Assembly: GCA_021772055.1 (NCBI GenBank)
Contig: JAETNR010000006.1
Span: forward strand, 56,720 to 120,719
DNA length: 64,000 nucleotides
Origin: Blautia sp.
GTDB taxonomy: Bacteria > Bacillota > Clostridia > Lachnospirales > Lachnospiraceae
Reading direction: 5' to 3'
In this document: positions 24,812 to 34,239 of the stretch, one piece after another
Layout: the number at the start of each line of letters is the position of its first letter
Numbering within the stretch: position 1 is the stretch's first letter
Position numbers and translations under genes: made by a program
Notes under the pieces: generated by a model
What the model saw: the letters and a program-made list of their open reading frames with translations, nothing else
Databases searched by the model: none
What the model was told of the DNA's origin: nothing

Positions 24812-24845
24812 CAACTAAAAACTTTTCATAAGGAGAACACCCATT

Positions 24846-25982
24846 ATGCTGAATGAGGAAAAAAAGAAGGCGCTGGAAGCAGCCCTTGGCCATATTGAAA
24901 AACAATACGGAAAAGGCTCCGTCATGAAACTGGGAGAATCCGGAGCCACTATGCAGGTAGAAACCATACCCACCGGTTCCTTAAGCCTTGATATCGCTTT
25001 AGGAGTAGGCGGTGTCCCGAAAGGACGAATTATAGAGATCTACGGACCGGAATCCAGCGGTAAGACCACCGTCGCATTACATATGGTAGCAGAAGTACAG
25101 AAACGGGGCGGAATTGCCGGATTTATTGATGCCGAGCACGCCTTAGACCCGGTATATGCCAAGAACATCGGCGTAGACATTGATAACCTGTACATTTCCC
25201 AGCCGGATAACGGCGAACAGGCGCTGGAGATCACAGAGACCATGGTTCGTTCCGGTGCTGTAGATATCGTGATCGTAGACTCTGTGGCAGCTCTGGTACC
25301 GAAGGCAGAGATTGAGGGAGAAATGGGAGACAGTCATGTAGGCCTTCATGCCAGACTGATGTCCCAGGCTCTTCGTAAGCTGACTGCAGTGATCAGTAAA
25401 TCCAACTGTGTAGTTATCTTTATCAACCAGCTTCGCGAGAAGGTAGGCGTGATGTTCGGCAATCCGGAAACCACCACCGGCGGACGTGCCCTGAAATTCT
25501 ATGCATCCATCCGCCTGGATGTAAGACGTGTGGAGACCCTGAAGCAGGGCGGCGAGATGGTAGGAAACCATACCAGGATCAAGGTTGTCAAGAATAAGGT
25601 AGCTCCGCCCTTTAAACAGGCGGAATTTGATATCATGTTCGGAACCGGAATTTCCAAGGAGGGTGACATTCTGGACCTGGCAGCCGAATGCGGTATCATC
25701 AATAAAAGCGGTGCATGGTATGCTTATAATAGCAGCAAGATCGGCCAGGGCCGCGAGAATGCGAAAACATACTTAAAAGAACACCCGGAGATCTGCGATG
25801 AGATAGAGAAGCAGGTAAGGATCCATTATAATCTCCTTCCGGGCGAAGCAGAGCCCAAGGGAGAAGAGCCAAAACCAGCAGATACAAAGACAAAGCCTTC
25901 CAAAGCAGAGAAAGCGGATAAAACTGACAGTACAGAAGAACCCCAGATGTCTCTGGATGAACTAGTAAACGAAGAGGAGTAA
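24846..25982 (+). CDS. recA: Recombinase RecA
   Basis: The strand-exchange protein and SOS co-protease. The 378-residue protein shows Walker [14 protein letters not shown] (about 67-79), Walker [18 protein letters not shown], loop regions [19 protein letters not shown] and [17 protein letters not shown], and a normal RecA core to about residue 330. The C-terminal tail is lysine- and glutamate-rich ([19 protein letters not shown]) before ending in [11 protein letters not shown]. recX follows by 4 bp. Regulation is by the SOS box upstream. Confidence 0.98.
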   Translation: MLNEEKKKALEAALGHIEKQYGKGSVMKLGESGATMQVETIPTGSLSLDIALGVGGVPKGRIIEIYGPESSGKTTVALHMVAEVQKRGGIAGFIDAEHALDPVYAKNIGVDIDNLYISQPDNGEQALEITETMVRSGAVDIVIVDSVAALVPKAEIEGEMGDSHVGLHARLMSQALRKLTAVISKSNCVVIFINQLREKVGVMFGNPETTTGGRALKFYASIRLDVRRVETLKQGGEMVGNHTRIKVVKNKVAPPFKQAEFDIMFGTGISKEGDILDLAAECGIINKSGAWYAYNSSKIGQGRENAKTYLKEHPEICDEIEKQVRIHYNLLPGEAEPKGEEPKPADTKTKPSKAEKADKTDSTEEPQMSLDELVNEEE

Positions 25983-25986
25983 ACTT

Positions 25987-26481
25987 ATGCCACTTACCCC
26001 GGAAGAACAAAGAAAGGCCCGGCTGAAGGCGATGCGTCTGATCGAGCGCATGGACCGTACAGAGAAGGGCCTGACGGATAAATTAAGGCAGGATGGCTTT
26101 TCCGGTGAAGCGATACAGGATGCCATGGACTATGTGAAGTCTTTTGGATACATCAATGATGCAAGATATGCCCAGCACTATATTTCCTATAGGCTGGGCA
26201 TTAAAAGTAAACAAAAAATCCTGATGGAACTTGCATGGAAGGGAATTGATCCTGAAACTGCCCGGACTGCCTGGGAGGAAGCATCAGAATTTGAAGAGCC
26301 TGACGAACGAGCCCTCCTGCGCCGCACCATAGAGAAAAAGTATCCCAGCGGCAGCGAGCTGGATGACAGGGAAATGCGCCGCCTTTATGCCTACCTGGCC
26401 CGCCGCGGCTTTCGTTCCAACGACATCTTTTCCGTACTGAATGAAATGGAGATTCGTTCCTGTTCACTACGTTCCCAGTAA
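25987..26481 (+). CDS. recX: RecA modulator RecX
   Basis: A 164-residue helical regulatory protein that binds RecA filaments and limits their activity. The sequence shows three-helix RecX repeats: RLIERMDRTEKGLTDKLRQD, YVKSFGYINDARYAQHYISY and LYAYLARRGFRSNDIFSVL. The gene begins 4 bp after recA, the usual arrangement, and would share its SOS control. Confidence 0.93.
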   Translation: MPLTPEEQRKARLKAMRLIERMDRTEKGLTDKLRQDGFSGEAIQDAMDYVKSFGYINDARYAQHYISYRLGIKSKQKILMELAWKGIDPETARTAWEEASEFEEPDERALLRRTIEKKYPSGSELDDREMRRLYAYLARRGFRSNDIFSVLNEMEIRSCSLRSQ

Positions 26482-26524
26482 CGGAGATTTGCAAAAATTT
26501 TATCTTCTAATTTCTTAGAAAAAC

Positions 26525-26553
26525 TTGACATAATAATCAAAAACAGATAAACT
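26525..26553 (+). promoter_or_regulatory. Promoter for rny
   Basis: TTGACA (26525-26530), 17-bp spacer, TAAACT (26548-26553), 47 bp before the GTG start. Confidence 0.65.
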
Positions 26554-26600
26554 TGTATTGTTGTATTTGTACAATGAAAACTAAATAAGGAGGTGCTCCT

Positions 26601-28160
26601 GTGGCAGGCACAATCATAGGTGCAATTGTCGCTGTGGTAGTCACACTGCTTATTGCGGTTCCGCTTACTTGCAAGATTGCTGTCGAGAACAAAGTAAAAA
26701 AAGATGCTGAGGTGATCGGCACAGCAGAAGAAAAAGCAAGAAACATCATAGATGAAGCTTTGAAAACAGCTGAAACGAAGAAACGAGAAGCTTTATTGGA
26801 AGTAAAGGAAGAATCTCTCCGTACAAAAAATGAACTGGAGAAGGAAACCAAGGAACGAAGAAACGAACTGCAGAAATACGAAAAACGCGTCTTATCCAAG
26901 GAGGAATCTGTAGATAAGAAGGCAGATGCAGTGGAGAAGCGAGAGGCAGAGTGCACAGCAAGAATTGCTGAATTACAAAAGAAAGAAAAACGAGTAGACG
27001 AACTCGAAATGAAGGGAGTACAGGAACTGGAACGAGTTTCCGGTCTGACCTCCGAACAGGCAAAAGAAGAGTTGCTCAGAACTGTAGAAGATGATGTCAA
27101 GGTTGATGTGGCAAGACTCTACAAGGAACTGGAGAACCGTGCGAAAGAAGATGCCAACAAGAAAGCTAAGGAATATGTGGTAAATGCTATTCAGAAATGT
27201 GCAGTAGACCATGTAGCTGAAGCAACGATCTCTGTAGTACAGCTCCCAAGCGATGAAATGAAAGGACGTATCATCGGACGTGAAGGAAGAAACATCCGTA
27301 CCCTGGAAACACTGACTGGTGTTGATCTGATCATTGATGATACTCCGGAAGCGGTTGTGCTTTCCGGATTTGATCCGATTCGCCGGGAAGTGGCAAGAGT
27401 CGCATTGGAGAAGCTGATCGTAGATGGACGTATCCATCCGGCCAGAATCGAAGAAATGGTAGAGAAGGCACAGAGAGAAGTGGAATCCCAGATTCGTGAA
27501 GAGGGCGAGACGGCAGCGATGGATGTAGGCGTACATGGTATTCATCCGGAATTGCTGAAACTCCTCGGAAGAATGAAATTCCGCTCCAGCTACGGACAGA
27601 ATGCGCTGAAGCATTCCATCGAGGTTGCTCAGCTATCCGGTATCCTTGCCGGAGAAGTAGGTGTTGATGTCAGAATCGCAAAACGTGCGGGACTTCTTCA
27701 TGACATTGGAAAATCCATTGACCATGAAGTAGAAGGCTCTCACATTCAGATTGGTGTGGATCTTTGTAAGAAATACAAGGAGTCTGCAGTGGTAATCAAC
27801 GCAGTTGCGGCGCACCATGGAGATGTAGAACCTGAGTCCTTGATCGCATGTATTGTACAGGCCGCTGATGCAATTTCAGCAGCAAGACCTGGTGCAAGAA
27901 GAGAAACTCTTGAGACTTATACCAACCGGCTGAAGCAATTGGAAGACATTACAAATGAGTTTAAGGGCGTAGATAAGTCTTTTGCTATTCAGGCAGGCAG
28001 GGAGATTCGTGTTATGGTTGTTCCGGAGCATGTCAATGATGCTGACATGGTTCTGCTGGCAAGAGATATTGCAAAGCAGATTGAAGCAGAATTGGAATAT
28101 CCCGGACAGATTAAGGTAAATGTCATCCGTGAGAGTAGGGCAGTAGACTACGCGAAGTAA
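26601..28160 (+). CDS. rny: Ribonuclease Y
   Basis: A membrane-anchored endoribonuclease that starts decay of many mRNAs. The 519-residue protein begins at GTG after an AGGAGG site. It has one N-terminal membrane helix (about 4-24), a long charged coiled coil (about 30-200), a KH domain with [17 protein letters not shown] (about 220-236) and an HD domain with [15 protein letters not shown] (about 361-375), the metal-binding phosphodiesterase site. Following recA-recX is a common Clostridia arrangement. Confidence 0.96.
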   Translation: MAGTIIGAIVAVVVTLLIAVPLTCKIAVENKVKKDAEVIGTAEEKARNIIDEALKTAETKKREALLEVKEESLRTKNELEKETKERRNELQKYEKRVLSKEESVDKKADAVEKREAECTARIAELQKKEKRVDELEMKGVQELERVSGLTSEQAKEELLRTVEDDVKVDVARLYKELENRAKEDANKKAKEYVVNAIQKCAVDHVAEATISVVQLPSDEMKGRIIGREGRNIRTLETLTGVDLIIDDTPEAVVLSGFDPIRREVARVALEKLIVDGRIHPARIEEMVEKAQREVESQIREEGETAAMDVGVHGIHPELLKLLGRMKFRSSYGQNALKHSIEVAQLSGILAGEVGVDVRIAKRAGLLHDIGKSIDHEVEGSHIQIGVDLCKKYKESAVVINAVAAHHGDVEPESLIACIVQAADAISAARPGARRETLETYTNRLKQLEDITNEFKGVDKSFAIQAGREIRVMVVPEHVNDADMVLLARDIAKQIEAELEYPGQIKVNVIRESRAVDYAK

Positions 28161-28207
28161 CATATGGAGAACATAACCGGTTCCCGATTTTAGAAATGAT
28201 ATATAAG

Positions 28208-28253
28208 AGAACTGTTATACTGGCGAAAAAGCTGGTATGCAGTTCTTTTTTTG
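28208..28253 (+). terminator. Terminator after rny
   Basis: AGAACTG (28208-28214) pairs with CAGTTCT (28240-28246), with an inner ATAC/GTAT stem, then a T run. Confidence 0.8.
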
Positions 28254-28294
28254 TTACACAGCAAGATAATATTATTTTTTCACAATATCCTTGA

Positions 28295-28322
28295 TTGCAA
28301 TTTGGAAATCATAAAATATACT
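28295..28322 (+). promoter_or_regulatory. Promoter for the isomerase-like gene
   Basis: TTGCAA (28295-28300), 16-bp spacer, TATACT (28317-28322), about 83 bp before the start codon. Confidence 0.5.
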
Positions 28323-28404
28323 GGATTTATAGAGAGCATGGTAATGAAGTACAATATGGTTCCGTTCCATAGATTGCCAGAAGAGAAGAAGGAGGAAAAC
28401 AAAA

Positions 28405-29904
28405 ATGAGCGGATTAGCCAAAATAAAAGAAATGCCCAAAGCCAGAATCGGAGTATACAGTGCAGGTCTTCATGCATATTGGGAGCAATTTGAGGGCTTG
28501 CTGGATTGTTTGATGGGATATAATCGCTTTATTGAGAAAAAGCTTTCGGAGTTTGGAGAGGTTTATAATTTTGGTCTGGTAGATACAGAGGATAAAGGAC
28601 GGGAGGCAGGAGAATACTTTAATAAACACAATGTGGATATTGTTTTTTCTCATGCGGCGACTTACTATACAAGCGCCTGTGTACTTCCGGTGCATCAGAT
28701 CAATAAAGCGCCTGTGATCATACTGAACCTGCAGCCTACGCCTGAGATGTCCTATGAAACAACAGGTACGGACCGCTGGCTTGCACAGTGCGTAGGATGT
28801 TCCATTCCGGAAACTTCCAATGCATTTAATCGCGCAGGCATCCCCTTCCGTGGGGTGAACGGGCTTCTGGGACTTCCTGAAACCCCATCCTTTGCCAAAG
28901 CAGATGAGGTGACGTGTGAAAGGCCGGAAGCAATAAAAGCATGGAAGGAGATTGAGGAATGGTGTAAGGCTGCCAGGGTAAAGCGGGCGCTTCAGTATGC
29001 CCGTTTTGGATTCCTTGGGGGGTATTACAGTGGAATGCTGGATATGTACAGCGATTTTACCATGCTGCAGGCGCAGACGGGAATGGATATTGAGATTTTG
29101 GAAATGAGCGATTTCAATGCATATCTGGAAAAGACGACAGAAAAAGAAATTCGGGAAAAATGTCAGCAGATGGAAAGCTTTTTTGAGATATCAGGGGACT
29201 CCCCTTCTGACCCTATTGCCCGGAAACCTACACAGGAGCAGATGAACTGGGCTGCCAAGGTTGCCGTAGCTCAGGAAGAAATGGTGCGGGACAGAAACTT
29301 AGACAGCGTTTCCTATTACTATCATGGAAGAAATGACTATTTTGAAGAAGTGCAGAGTGGTTTTATCGTGGGATTTTCTCTTTTAAATGCCCAGGGAATT
29401 GCCTGTGCAGGAGAAGGAGACATCAAAACAGCCCTTGCCATGAAAATTGCAGATATCTGCGATACAGGAGGAAGCTTCTGCGAGATCGTGGCAGCAGACT
29501 TTAACCGGAATACCATGATATTGGGACATGACGGCCCCTTCCATTTTGCAATTTCCAAAGGAAAACCAATCCTTCGGGGAATGGGTGTATACCACGGAAA
29601 AAGGGGCAGCGGCGTATCCGTAGAGGCGAAGGTACGTCCCGGGGCAGTTACCACCCTTGGAGTCACGCAGACAGGGGACGGCAGACTGAAATTTAATATC
29701 AGTGAGGGAGAAGCGATCGATGCACCTATCCTGCTGAATGGAAATACCTCCACCCATATCCGGTTTTCACAGCCGCCTGCAGAATATATGAATCGATGGT
29801 TTGACCAGTCGCCCACGCATCATCTGGCTCTTTCCGTAGGACATAATGCAGGCTTGTTTCAAAAGGTTGCGGAGCTTATGGATATCCCTTATGCTATTTA
29901 TTAA
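28405..29904 (+). CDS. L-arabinose/L-fucose isomerase-family protein
   Basis: A 499-residue cytoplasmic enzyme of the aldose-ketose isomerase superfamily, most like AraA-type proteins. The N-terminal region has ARIGVYSAGLHAYWEQFEG and VDIVFSHAATYYTS. In the catalytic half, likely metal ligands are the glutamate of ACAGEGDIKTALAMKIAD, the histidine of MILGHDGPFHFAIS and a late histidine in THHLALSVGHNAG, in the order known for arabinose isomerase. It is too divergent to be called authentic AraA. Beside a GH106-like gene and a sugar importer, it may isomerise a deoxy- or pentose sugar. The substrate is unknown. Confidence 0.75.
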   Translation: MSGLAKIKEMPKARIGVYSAGLHAYWEQFEGLLDCLMGYNRFIEKKLSEFGEVYNFGLVDTEDKGREAGEYFNKHNVDIVFSHAATYYTSACVLPVHQINKAPVIILNLQPTPEMSYETTGTDRWLAQCVGCSIPETSNAFNRAGIPFRGVNGLLGLPETPSFAKADEVTCERPEAIKAWKEIEEWCKAARVKRALQYARFGFLGGYYSGMLDMYSDFTMLQAQTGMDIEILEMSDFNAYLEKTTEKEIREKCQQMESFFEISGDSPSDPIARKPTQEQMNWAAKVAVAQEEMVRDRNLDSVSYYYHGRNDYFEEVQSGFIVGFSLLNAQGIACAGEGDIKTALAMKIADICDTGGSFCEIVAADFNRNTMILGHDGPFHFAISKGKPILRGMGVYHGKRGSGVSVEAKVRPGAVTTLGVTQTGDGRLKFNISEGEAIDAPILLNGNTSTHIRFSQPPAEYMNRWFDQSPTHHLALSVGHNAGLFQKVAELMDIPYAIY

Positions 29905-29920
29905 AAAATCGCAGGGAAGC

Positions 29921-30796
29921 TTATGATTCTGTCCATTCTTTCCGGTACTGCAAAGGCGTCATGCCTTCCCTGCTTTTGAATAAATTGATAAAGTGGCTGA
30001 CCTGGTTGATGCCGCATGCATAGGCAATGTCACCGATAGGGTTCTGGGAATACCGGAGAAGCTCTTTTGCATAGGTGAGCCGAAGGGTGATGATGTATTC
30101 GTTTAAAGTTGTCCCGATGTACTTTTTAAATTCTCTGGAGAGATGATATTTGCTCAGCCCGATGGAAGCAGAAAGCTCTTCCAGGGAAAACGGCTCCAGA
30201 AAATGATTTTCCAGTTCTTTCAGGCATGTTTTGATATAGTCCGGCATGATAGAAAGAGAAAGGCTGTCATCGTTGTTTAAAATGATCAATTGAGTCAGAA
30301 GATTGATGATCAGGTTGGAGGAAAGTATCTCGGAGTGCAGGTCTTTTTTCATGGTGAGAGACAGAATCCGCCGCATTGTACTTTCGATAAAAAAGGTATC
30401 CTGGAATTTTACAGGTGCGAATTTATTCTTTTCAAATTCGTCATAATAACCTCTGGCAGTTTCTCCGTTAAAATGCAGCCAGAGAAATTCCCAGCCGGAT
30501 TCAAAGCAGGAATAATAATGATGGTTGATACAGTTGATGTAAAATGCCTGCCCCGGATATATGACATACTTCTTCCCCTGATATTTCAAAATGCCCTTTC
30601 CTGATAAACAGTAAAGGATCAGATAGCTGTTCAGATTTTCCCGCTCTGTAAAATAGGGCGGGAATGTTTTAAAATACCCTACTTCCTGCACGTAAAAGAA
30701 TTTCTGACGCACTGCCTGGGAAGGGGTATTGATTAATCGGATGGAGTCTTCGCTCCAGGTATAGGATGCACGTTCCAGGTATTTTTTCATATTCAC
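29921..30796 (-). CDS. AraC-family transcriptional regulator
   Basis: A 291-residue regulator read leftward, convergent with the isomerase gene and divergent from the ABC operon. The N-terminal cupin-type sensor (LNSYLILYCLSGKGILKYQG, VIYPGQAFYINCINHHYYS) precedes two helix-turn-helix units (EPFSLEELSASIGLSKYHLS and PIGDIAYACGINQVSHFINL). It most likely senses the imported sugar and activates the divergent importer and GH106-like genes. It starts at 30796 with AGAAAG as a weak ribosome site. Confidence 0.92.
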   Translation of the reverse strand: MNMKKYLERASYTWSEDSIRLINTPSQAVRQKFFYVQEVGYFKTFPPYFTERENLNSYLILYCLSGKGILKYQGKKYVIYPGQAFYINCINHHYYSCFESGWEFLWLHFNGETARGYYDEFEKNKFAPVKFQDTFFIESTMRRILSLTMKKDLHSEILSSNLIINLLTQLIILNNDDSLSLSIMPDYIKTCLKELENHFLEPFSLEELSASIGLSKYHLSREFKKYIGTTLNEYIITLRLTYAKELLRYSQNPIGDIAYACGINQVSHFINLFKSREGMTPLQYRKEWTES

Positions 30797-31162
30797 ACTT
30801 CTTTCTGGAATTATCGTAACCGTTCAGAGCATGGCGGATACAGATCATAATTCCGTTTAGAATTTTCATGTAATTTATTATAGCAATTCTGTGATGTTTT
30901 GCAAGAAGAATCCAGATGTCCTGAATATTTATAGAGGTATTTCATGGAATTTTTCTGAATATTTCAGGAAAACATTGGAATAATTATGAATTTTGTTGAT
31001 ATACACTGGAGATTTTGCTATATTAGAAAGAGCAAGATTATAGTATTTTTTAGCAACAGCATAGGATGTAATCAGAAAAAAATATGCTAGAATAAAACTA
31101 TAAAAGCCATGGTGAAGATACAAAGAACGATAACTAAAATTTAAAGATACGGAGGAAAAATT
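30797..31162. other. Divergent control region between the AraC gene and the second ABC operon
   Basis: AT-rich 366 bp with no gene. It holds the leader of the AraC-type gene and a promoter for the binding-protein gene. AraC-site direct repeats could not be picked out by eye. Confidence 0.6.
30996..31024 (+). promoter_or_regulatory. Candidate promoter for the second sugar ABC operon
   Basis: TTGATA (30996-31001), 17-bp spacer, TATATT (31019-31024). The leader of about 130 nt is long, so another promoter closer to the gene is possible. Confidence 0.5.
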
Positions 31163-32407
31163 ATGAAAGCAAAAAAGATGATAAGTATTGCGTTAGCAGG
31201 TGTAATGGCATTTGGTCTTGTTCCGGCAACGACCGTACTGGCAGATGATAAGGTGGAGCTTACCCTTATGATTGACTGTCCCGTAGATCCTTGGCATGAA
31301 GATATGGTAAAAATGGTACAGGAGAAATTCCCGGATTATAAGTTGACGATTAAAACCTGGGACGAGGGGACTGTAGAGCAGACAATCAAAACCGCTTATG
31401 CAGCAGATCAGGCTGTGGACATTTCTATTTATTGGCCTACATACATGAAGAAATTTGAGGGAACAGGAATTCCTCTGGATCTGACGGAGTACCTGGAGGC
31501 GGATCCAGATTGGAAAGATTCTTTTGCAGAAGGTTCCCTGGAAATCGGTACAACAGAAGAAGGAGTTTTGGCGGTTCCGAAAGATACGGCATATCCCATC
31601 TTCCAGGTAAACAGGGCAATCTTTGAGGAAGCCGGGATTGAGGTTCCGGGAGAAATGTCCTGGGATGAATTTACAGAAATATGTGAAAAGATTAAAGGAA
31701 TCGGAAAAACACCTTTAGCGGTGCAGTCAGACTGGGCAGGATGGTTTGTGCGTAATGCGTATATGCAGTGCTGGGACAATGAGGAAGAATTAAATTCCTT
31801 TATTGCAGGGGATATTTCTTTTAAAGATGAAAAAGCAGTGGCAGTTATGGACAAAATCGCGGATATGTATAATAACGACTATGTCTATCCGGGCGGAAAA
31901 GAAGCAGTTACCACATCTGCGGATGATGCCCTTGCAGCTTTTGTAAACGGTGATGTTGCCATCTACTGTAATGTGGTAGGAAACGCAGCCAACGTAGTAG
32001 ATAAGGTTGGAGACAAATTTGAAATTGGAGTTATCAGTTGGCCAAGCCTGGCAAAATCTGAGGATATGTATAAGCTTTTGGGATCCTGCGGAGGCTATAT
32101 GATTATGTCAAATACAAAATATCCGGATGAAGCTGTGGAAGTTTTGAAGTACCTCACAGGAGATGAAGTACAGCAGATGGTCGCAGATTACGGCGGAATC
32201 GTTACAAACATTAATGTTACATCAGATGATGAAAACTATCAGTTATACAGTAAAGATGCTGACAAGGTATATCCGGATGAGGTAATCAATCTTTCCTCTG
32301 AGATTTTTGATAATCTTGTTTACAATGAGCCGTCCAATTATTTATACAACGGGGAGGCTGCATTAGATGAACTGGAAGCATTAAGAGAAGCTGCAACTGC
32401 AGAATAA
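31163..32407 (+). CDS. Extracellular sugar-binding protein of the second ABC importer
   Basis: A 414-residue family-1 solute-binding protein. The signal peptide (about 1-27; MISIALAGVMAFGLVPATTV, ending LADDK) carries no cysteine after the cleavage site, so lipid anchoring is not predicted. Fold signatures include VELTLMIDCPVDPWHEDM, AVPKDTAYPIFQVNRAIFEE and GDVAIYCNVVGNAANVVDK. The start follows a GGAGGA site. The aromatic-rich segment SDWAGWFVRNAYMQCW may line the sugar site. It is followed by a hairpin and two permease genes. Confidence 0.92.
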   Translation: MKAKKMISIALAGVMAFGLVPATTVLADDKVELTLMIDCPVDPWHEDMVKMVQEKFPDYKLTIKTWDEGTVEQTIKTAYAADQAVDISIYWPTYMKKFEGTGIPLDLTEYLEADPDWKDSFAEGSLEIGTTEEGVLAVPKDTAYPIFQVNRAIFEEAGIEVPGEMSWDEFTEICEKIKGIGKTPLAVQSDWAGWFVRNAYMQCWDNEEELNSFIAGDISFKDEKAVAVMDKIADMYNNDYVYPGGKEAVTTSADDALAAFVNGDVAIYCNVVGNAANVVDKVGDKFEIGVISWPSLAKSEDMYKLLGSCGGYMIMSNTKYPDEAVEVLKYLTGDEVQQMVADYGGIVTNINVTSDDENYQLYSKDADKVYPDEVINLSSEIFDNLVYNEPSNYLYNGEAALDELEALREAATAE

Positions 32408-32437
32408 CGGGACATTTATAAGCATTAGGAGAAAGTG

Positions 32438-32468
32438 GGATGTCGCACTAGTGCGGCATCCTGTTTTT
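32438..32468 (+). terminator. Attenuating hairpin in the second ABC operon
   Basis: An 11-bp stem (GGATGTCGCAC with GTGCGGCATCC, one G-T pair) and a 2-nt loop precede TGTTTTTT. It is placed as in the first module, between binding protein and permeases. Confidence 0.8.
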
Positions 32469-32486
32469 TAGAAGGAGGGAAAGCCG

Positions 32487-33395
32487 GTGAAGAAAGGACA
32501 CAAAGCAGCAGGAGTAAATAAAAAGATTATATTTGCCGGATTTTTATTCATGCTTCCTGCATTTTTGGTTATTTTGATTACGATACTGATTCCATTGGTA
32601 TGGAATCTTTATCTTTCATTTTGTGAATGGAAGGGCGGCGGCAGCGCTGTTTTTATAGGACTTGAAAATTATATGAAATCTTTTACAACTCAGGGGACGA
32701 GAGAGGCAATCTATCATTCCATTTTTATTGGAATCGTATCCACTCTGGTATCTGTGGTGCTTGGGGTCGCTTTTGCACTTGCTTTATTCCGGATTCAGAA
32801 CAAATTAAGCAGTGTGGCCAGAGTGATTTTCTACAGCCCCAGTATGATTCCCATGACTGTATTGGGTCTTTTGTTTACTTTTATTTTTGCATCCTCTGAC
32901 AAAGGGCTGTTAAATGCAATTTTGTCTGCCATGGGAATGGAATCTTTAAAGCATGCCTGGCTTTCTGACAAAGGTACAGTGCTCTGGGTGATTGCAATCA
33001 TTCAGGGTTGGAGGAGCAGCGGTACGATTATGATGCTGAGTTATACGGCTATGCTGAATATTCCGGCCTCTTTGTTTGAAAGTGCAGAGCTGGAAGGCTG
33101 CGGATTTGTGAAAAAATCCAGATATATTATTTTGCCGTTGATTAAGCAGACTATCCGTCTGGCACTTTCCATGACTCTGGTATGGGCATTTAAGACCTAT
33201 GACCTTGTATGGACCATGACTCAGGGCGGTCCTGCCAATATGTCCATGACAGCACCGATCATGATGATTAAAACAGGATTTTCTTATAACCAATACGGAT
33301 ATGCGGCTGCTATCGGCATGATCTGTACTGTACTGATAGGAATCTGCATTATTATTGGAAGATCTTTATTAAGGGGGGAAAATTATGAGTACTAA
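32487..33395 (+). CDS. Sugar ABC transporter permease (MalF type), second importer
   Basis: A 302-residue membrane permease starting at GTG 32487 after a GAAGGAGGG site. Six helices are predicted, the first at about residues 15-40 (IIFAGFLFMLPAFLVILITI). The EAA loop reads PASLFESAELEGCGFVKKSR, somewhat divergent because the usual alanine-aspartate pairs are replaced by SAELEG. It overlaps the next permease gene by 11 bp. Confidence 0.9.
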   Translation: MKKGHKAAGVNKKIIFAGFLFMLPAFLVILITILIPLVWNLYLSFCEWKGGGSAVFIGLENYMKSFTTQGTREAIYHSIFIGIVSTLVSVVLGVAFALALFRIQNKLSSVARVIFYSPSMIPMTVLGLLFTFIFASSDKGLLNAILSAMGMESLKHAWLSDKGTVLWVIAIIQGWRSSGTIMMLSYTAMLNIPASLFESAELEGCGFVKKSRYIILPLIKQTIRLALSMTLVWAFKTYDLVWTMTQGGPANMSMTAPIMMIKTGFSYNQYGYAAAIGMICTVLIGICIIIGRSLLRGENYEY

Positions 33396-34233
33396 AATAA
33401 AGAAGAAACTGAATCTCCCTTATATACTGTTGTGTGTTTTGATTATTTTGTGCCTTGTTGTATATATTTTTCCAATTGTTTTTTCAGCAGTTACATCTCT
33501 GAAATCTTCGGATGAATTTTATGCAAGTGTATGGGCGCTTCCAAAAGAACTGCAGTTTTCCAATTACGCAGATGCATTCCGGATTGGAAAAATAGGGAAG
33601 TATATGATGAACAGTGTAATTATCAGTGCAATTTCTTTGATATCAATCCAGGTTCTGGCACTGATGGCTGCATATGCATTGTCCAGATTAAAAATTCCTC
33701 ATGTAGAAATATTTTTAATGGCATTGCTTCTTTTACAGGTGCTTCCTACAGAATCTATGATTATTCCACTGTATATCACTGTGTCAAAGATGCATTTGCT
33801 GAATATTCCCTATATATCTACGATTTTGGGATATGTAGGATGGTCCTTGCCAGGAACAATTATTATTTTGAAAAACTATTTTGACACGGTTCCCATTGAT
33901 CTTCTGGAAGCAGCAAGAATTGACGGAAGCAATGAAGTAAATACCATGACAAAGATTATTCTGCCGCTGATGAAAGCAGCTATGGTTACTTGTATGATCA
34001 TGAATTTTACATATGTATGGGGCGAACTGATGTGGGCACAGGTAACCACTCTTTTGACAGATGAAGGAATTACAATAACCGTAGGACTTCTGAATTTCCA
34101 AGGGCAGTATGGGACAAACTGGACACTTTTAACTGCGGCGATTGTAATGGTGATCGTTCCGCTTCTGGTTATTTTTATTGCATTGCAGAAATATTTTGTA
34201 GCAGGCTTAACAGCCGGTGGTGTAAAGGGGTAA
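33385..34233 (+). CDS. Sugar ABC transporter permease (MalG type), second importer
   Basis: A 282-residue permease with six helices. The EAA loop is PIDLLEAARIDGSNEVNTM and the C-terminus ends FVAGLTAGGVKG, as in MalG-type proteins. Its start lies within the end of the preceding gene, and the hydrolase gene follows 6 bp after its stop, so the three are one transcript. No ATPase gene is present in this module. Confidence 0.92.
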   Translation: MSTKIKKKLNLPYILLCVLIILCLVVYIFPIVFSAVTSLKSSDEFYASVWALPKELQFSNYADAFRIGKIGKYMMNSVIISAISLISIQVLALMAAYALSRLKIPHVEIFLMALLLLQVLPTESMIIPLYITVSKMHLLNIPYISTILGYVGWSLPGTIIILKNYFDTVPIDLLEAARIDGSNEVNTMTKIILPLMKAAMVTCMIMNFTYVWGELMWAQVTTLLTDEGITITVGLLNFQGQYGTNWTLLTAAIVMVIVPLLVIFIALQKYFVAGLTAGGVKG

Positions 34234-34239
34234 TGTGCT

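Larger units (their letters stand above)
24382..24845. other. Gene-free stretch before recA
   Basis: It contains, in order, the coat-gene terminator, a degenerate ~44-bp tandem repeat, a GC-rich hairpin, the recA promoter and an SOS box. No convincing gene was seen. Confidence 0.7.
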
